Assembly (NCBI GenBank): GCA_015060245.1
Contig: SUYU01000005.1
Location: 62,001 to 126,000, forward strand
Length of the DNA stretch: 64,000 nucleotides
Origin: Bacteroidales bacterium
GTDB lineage: Bacteria; Bacteroidota; Bacteroidia; Bacteroidales; UBA932
Reading direction: 5' to 3'
The notes beneath the pieces are model-generated. The model ran no database searches. It was not told where the DNA came from and worked only from the letters and a program-made list of their open reading frames with translations. This document shows, one piece after another, positions 63,075 through 64,000 of the stretch (its first letter is position 1; each line of letters begins with the position of its first letter). The position numbers and the translations under genes are program-made.

Positions 63075-64000
63075 CTATTTTTTGCCTATCCACCAGCCCA
63101 TCTTCCTTGCAAGCAGCAGAAGAAGGATTGAAAACACAAGGCAAGCCAACATAAGCCATACTCCATATCCGCTCACAAAGAGTATAGGAACAAATGTAAT
63201 GAGCAGAATCTCGATTGGCGCTATAGGCAGATATGCCAATGCATAGTCATCCATAGCCTTGCTCAAGAGTTTTGGATCTACAATTCTTATCAGCGCAATG
63301 CCCATGGCCATAGTGCCTGTCCACCAGCCCCAGGCAAAAATTGAGCGCTCAAACCAGTATGTCTTTGAAAGGCGCCTGCCGAAATAGAATGTAACGCCCC
63401 AGACCACCAATACACCAAACAAAACCAGTACTACAAGCGGAAGGGCATACTTTACAACAACACCCAACTTGATTGACGCCACTCCACACGCCACGAGCAA
63501 ATCTGTAAAGAAACTGCTCATACGCTGAGTTGTATTGGGACATATATAATCAGAGACTCCGGTCCTGTCAAAAATCTTCTTGAAGAGCAGTCCCACTATA
63601 AAGGCGCAACTGAAGACCGGAAGTTCCAATTTAGGGTAGTACATTTTCACGCCCTGGCTTATAAGGTAACCTACAAGTGCAACCACAAAAATGAATGCCA
63701 TTTGCAAGGTCAGTGATTCTATTGATATTGAAGATGTTGTAGCCTCGCCCACAGGATCCCTCTTCTCTTTTGGAAGCAGACCGCTCCTCAATTCGTCAGG
63801 CAGATCATTAAAGTCTGAAATGAATGCAGTATGCTTGTTGCGCGCAGCCCATTTTATGAATATGAGACCGCCAATAATAGCACACACAACACCTACAGTT
63901 GCTGTTGTCATTCCAAGACTGCGGGCCTCATCCCAGCCAAGACCTTCGTAGGCCGAACCGATTGCCGCAGCAGTACCATGGCCTCCATAGAAACCGGTTG
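63075..64000 (-). CDS. Sodium:glutamate symporter (GltS)-type membrane protein, partial
   Basis: The frame runs off the right edge. In-frame codons upstream of the 63911 ATG continue to 63998 and contain TGFYGGHGTAAAIGSAYEG, a GltS-type GGHGTA motif. About 307 residues are visible, with roughly seven to eight membrane segments (IEILLITFVPILFVSGYGVW, AWGWWTGTMAMGIALIRIVD). GltS carriers import glutamate with Na+. The downstream dipeptidase may supply amino acids, an inference. Confidence 0.8.
   Translation of the reverse strand, partial: TGFYGGHGTAAAIGSAYEGLGWDEARSLGMTTATVGVVCAIIGGLIFIKWAARNKHTAFISDFNDLPDELRSGLLPKEKRDPVGEATTSSISIESLTLQMAFIFVVALVGYLISQGVKMYYPKLELPVFSCAFIVGLLFKKIFDRTGVSDYICPNTTQRMSSFFTDLLVACGVASIKLGVVVKYALPLVVLVLFGVLVVWGVTFYFGRRLSKTYWFERSIFAWGWWTGTMAMGIALIRIVDPKLLSKAMDDYALAYLPIAPIEILLITFVPILFVSGYGVWLMLACLVFSILLLLLARKMGWWIGKK

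Noticed and set aside
1-64000. tRNA, rRNA, tmRNA, RNase P or SRP RNA genes
   Set aside because: I looked for T-loop, tmRNA-end and RNase P signature sequences by eye and found none. A computed search (tRNAscan-SE, Infernal) would be decisive.

Overview
The window reads as a chromosomal segment of a Bacteroidetes bacterium, most likely order Bacteroidales. The evidence is a SusC/SusD pair, a Bacteroides-type Rnf cluster (rnfBCDGEA), GSCFA, YhcH and OstA-like genes, an absence of clear Shine-Dalgarno sites, and repeated matches to the Bacteroidetes -7 promoter element TAnnTTTG(C/T). I cannot assign a genus. No tRNA, rRNA, CRISPR array, transposase or phage gene was seen.

Layout. 1-6.8 kb (minus): an OstA/LptA-like protein running off the left edge, two SurA/PpiC-type periplasmic chaperones, guaB, a YhcC-type radical SAM protein and a YhcH protein. 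6.9-9.6 kb (plus): an SH3-NlpC/P60 murein peptidase lipoprotein followed by a Tat-exported L-Ala-D/L-Glu epimerase, a likely peptidoglycan-peptide catabolism pair. 9.7-15.4 kb: a YgjP-type metalloprotease, rpsO, pnp with a structured leader, glyA and a SpoU methyltransferase. 15.7-20.3 kb: a SusC/SusD pair without linked enzymes. 20.4-23.6 kb: a visibly AT-richer island with a 134-nt nested inverted repeat (candidate structured RNA), a mini-ORF, and four genes for secreted or lipid-anchored proteins including an OmpA-domain protein. 23.7-32.2 kb (minus): dnaB, DUF3108, RseC-like, rnfBCDGEA and a small TPR protein. 32.3-36.2 kb (minus): two tandem M23 peptidases, a MerR regulator, Nif3 and a zinc-ribbon coiled-coil protein. 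36.3-42.0 kb (plus): alaS, an LptF/G permease, fmt and thiamine pyrophosphokinase. 42.0-44.2 kb (minus): a bifunctional-nuclease-domain protein and a CNT nucleoside transporter. 44.3-50.9 kb (plus): tgt, a second LptF/G permease, an S66 LD-carboxypeptidase, a threonine dehydrogenase-like SDR, queG and a GSCFA protein.

51.0-61.7 kb (minus) is the spc-alpha ribosomal cluster (rplP to rplQ). It starts abruptly at rplP: the usual upstream S10 genes (rpsC, rplV, rpsS, rplB and so on) are not adjacent. Instead rplP has its own strong promoter and a hairpin leader, and the genes upstream are an M19 dipeptidase and a GltS-type transporter that end in their own terminator. A 126-nt insertion with a foldable element separates rpsN from rpsH. 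61.9-64.0 kb: the M19 dipeptidase and the partial GltS gene.

Functional themes are envelope biogenesis and peptidoglycan peptide processing (OstA, SurA-like, NlpC/P60, epimerase, M23 pair, S66, M19, LptF/G pair), queuosine tRNA modification (tgt and queG), energy coupling by Rnf, and core translation. The least explained region is 20.4-23.6 kb. The most unusual genome-organisation features are the split ribosomal supercluster and the structured leaders of pnp, rplP and the rpsN-rpsH gap.
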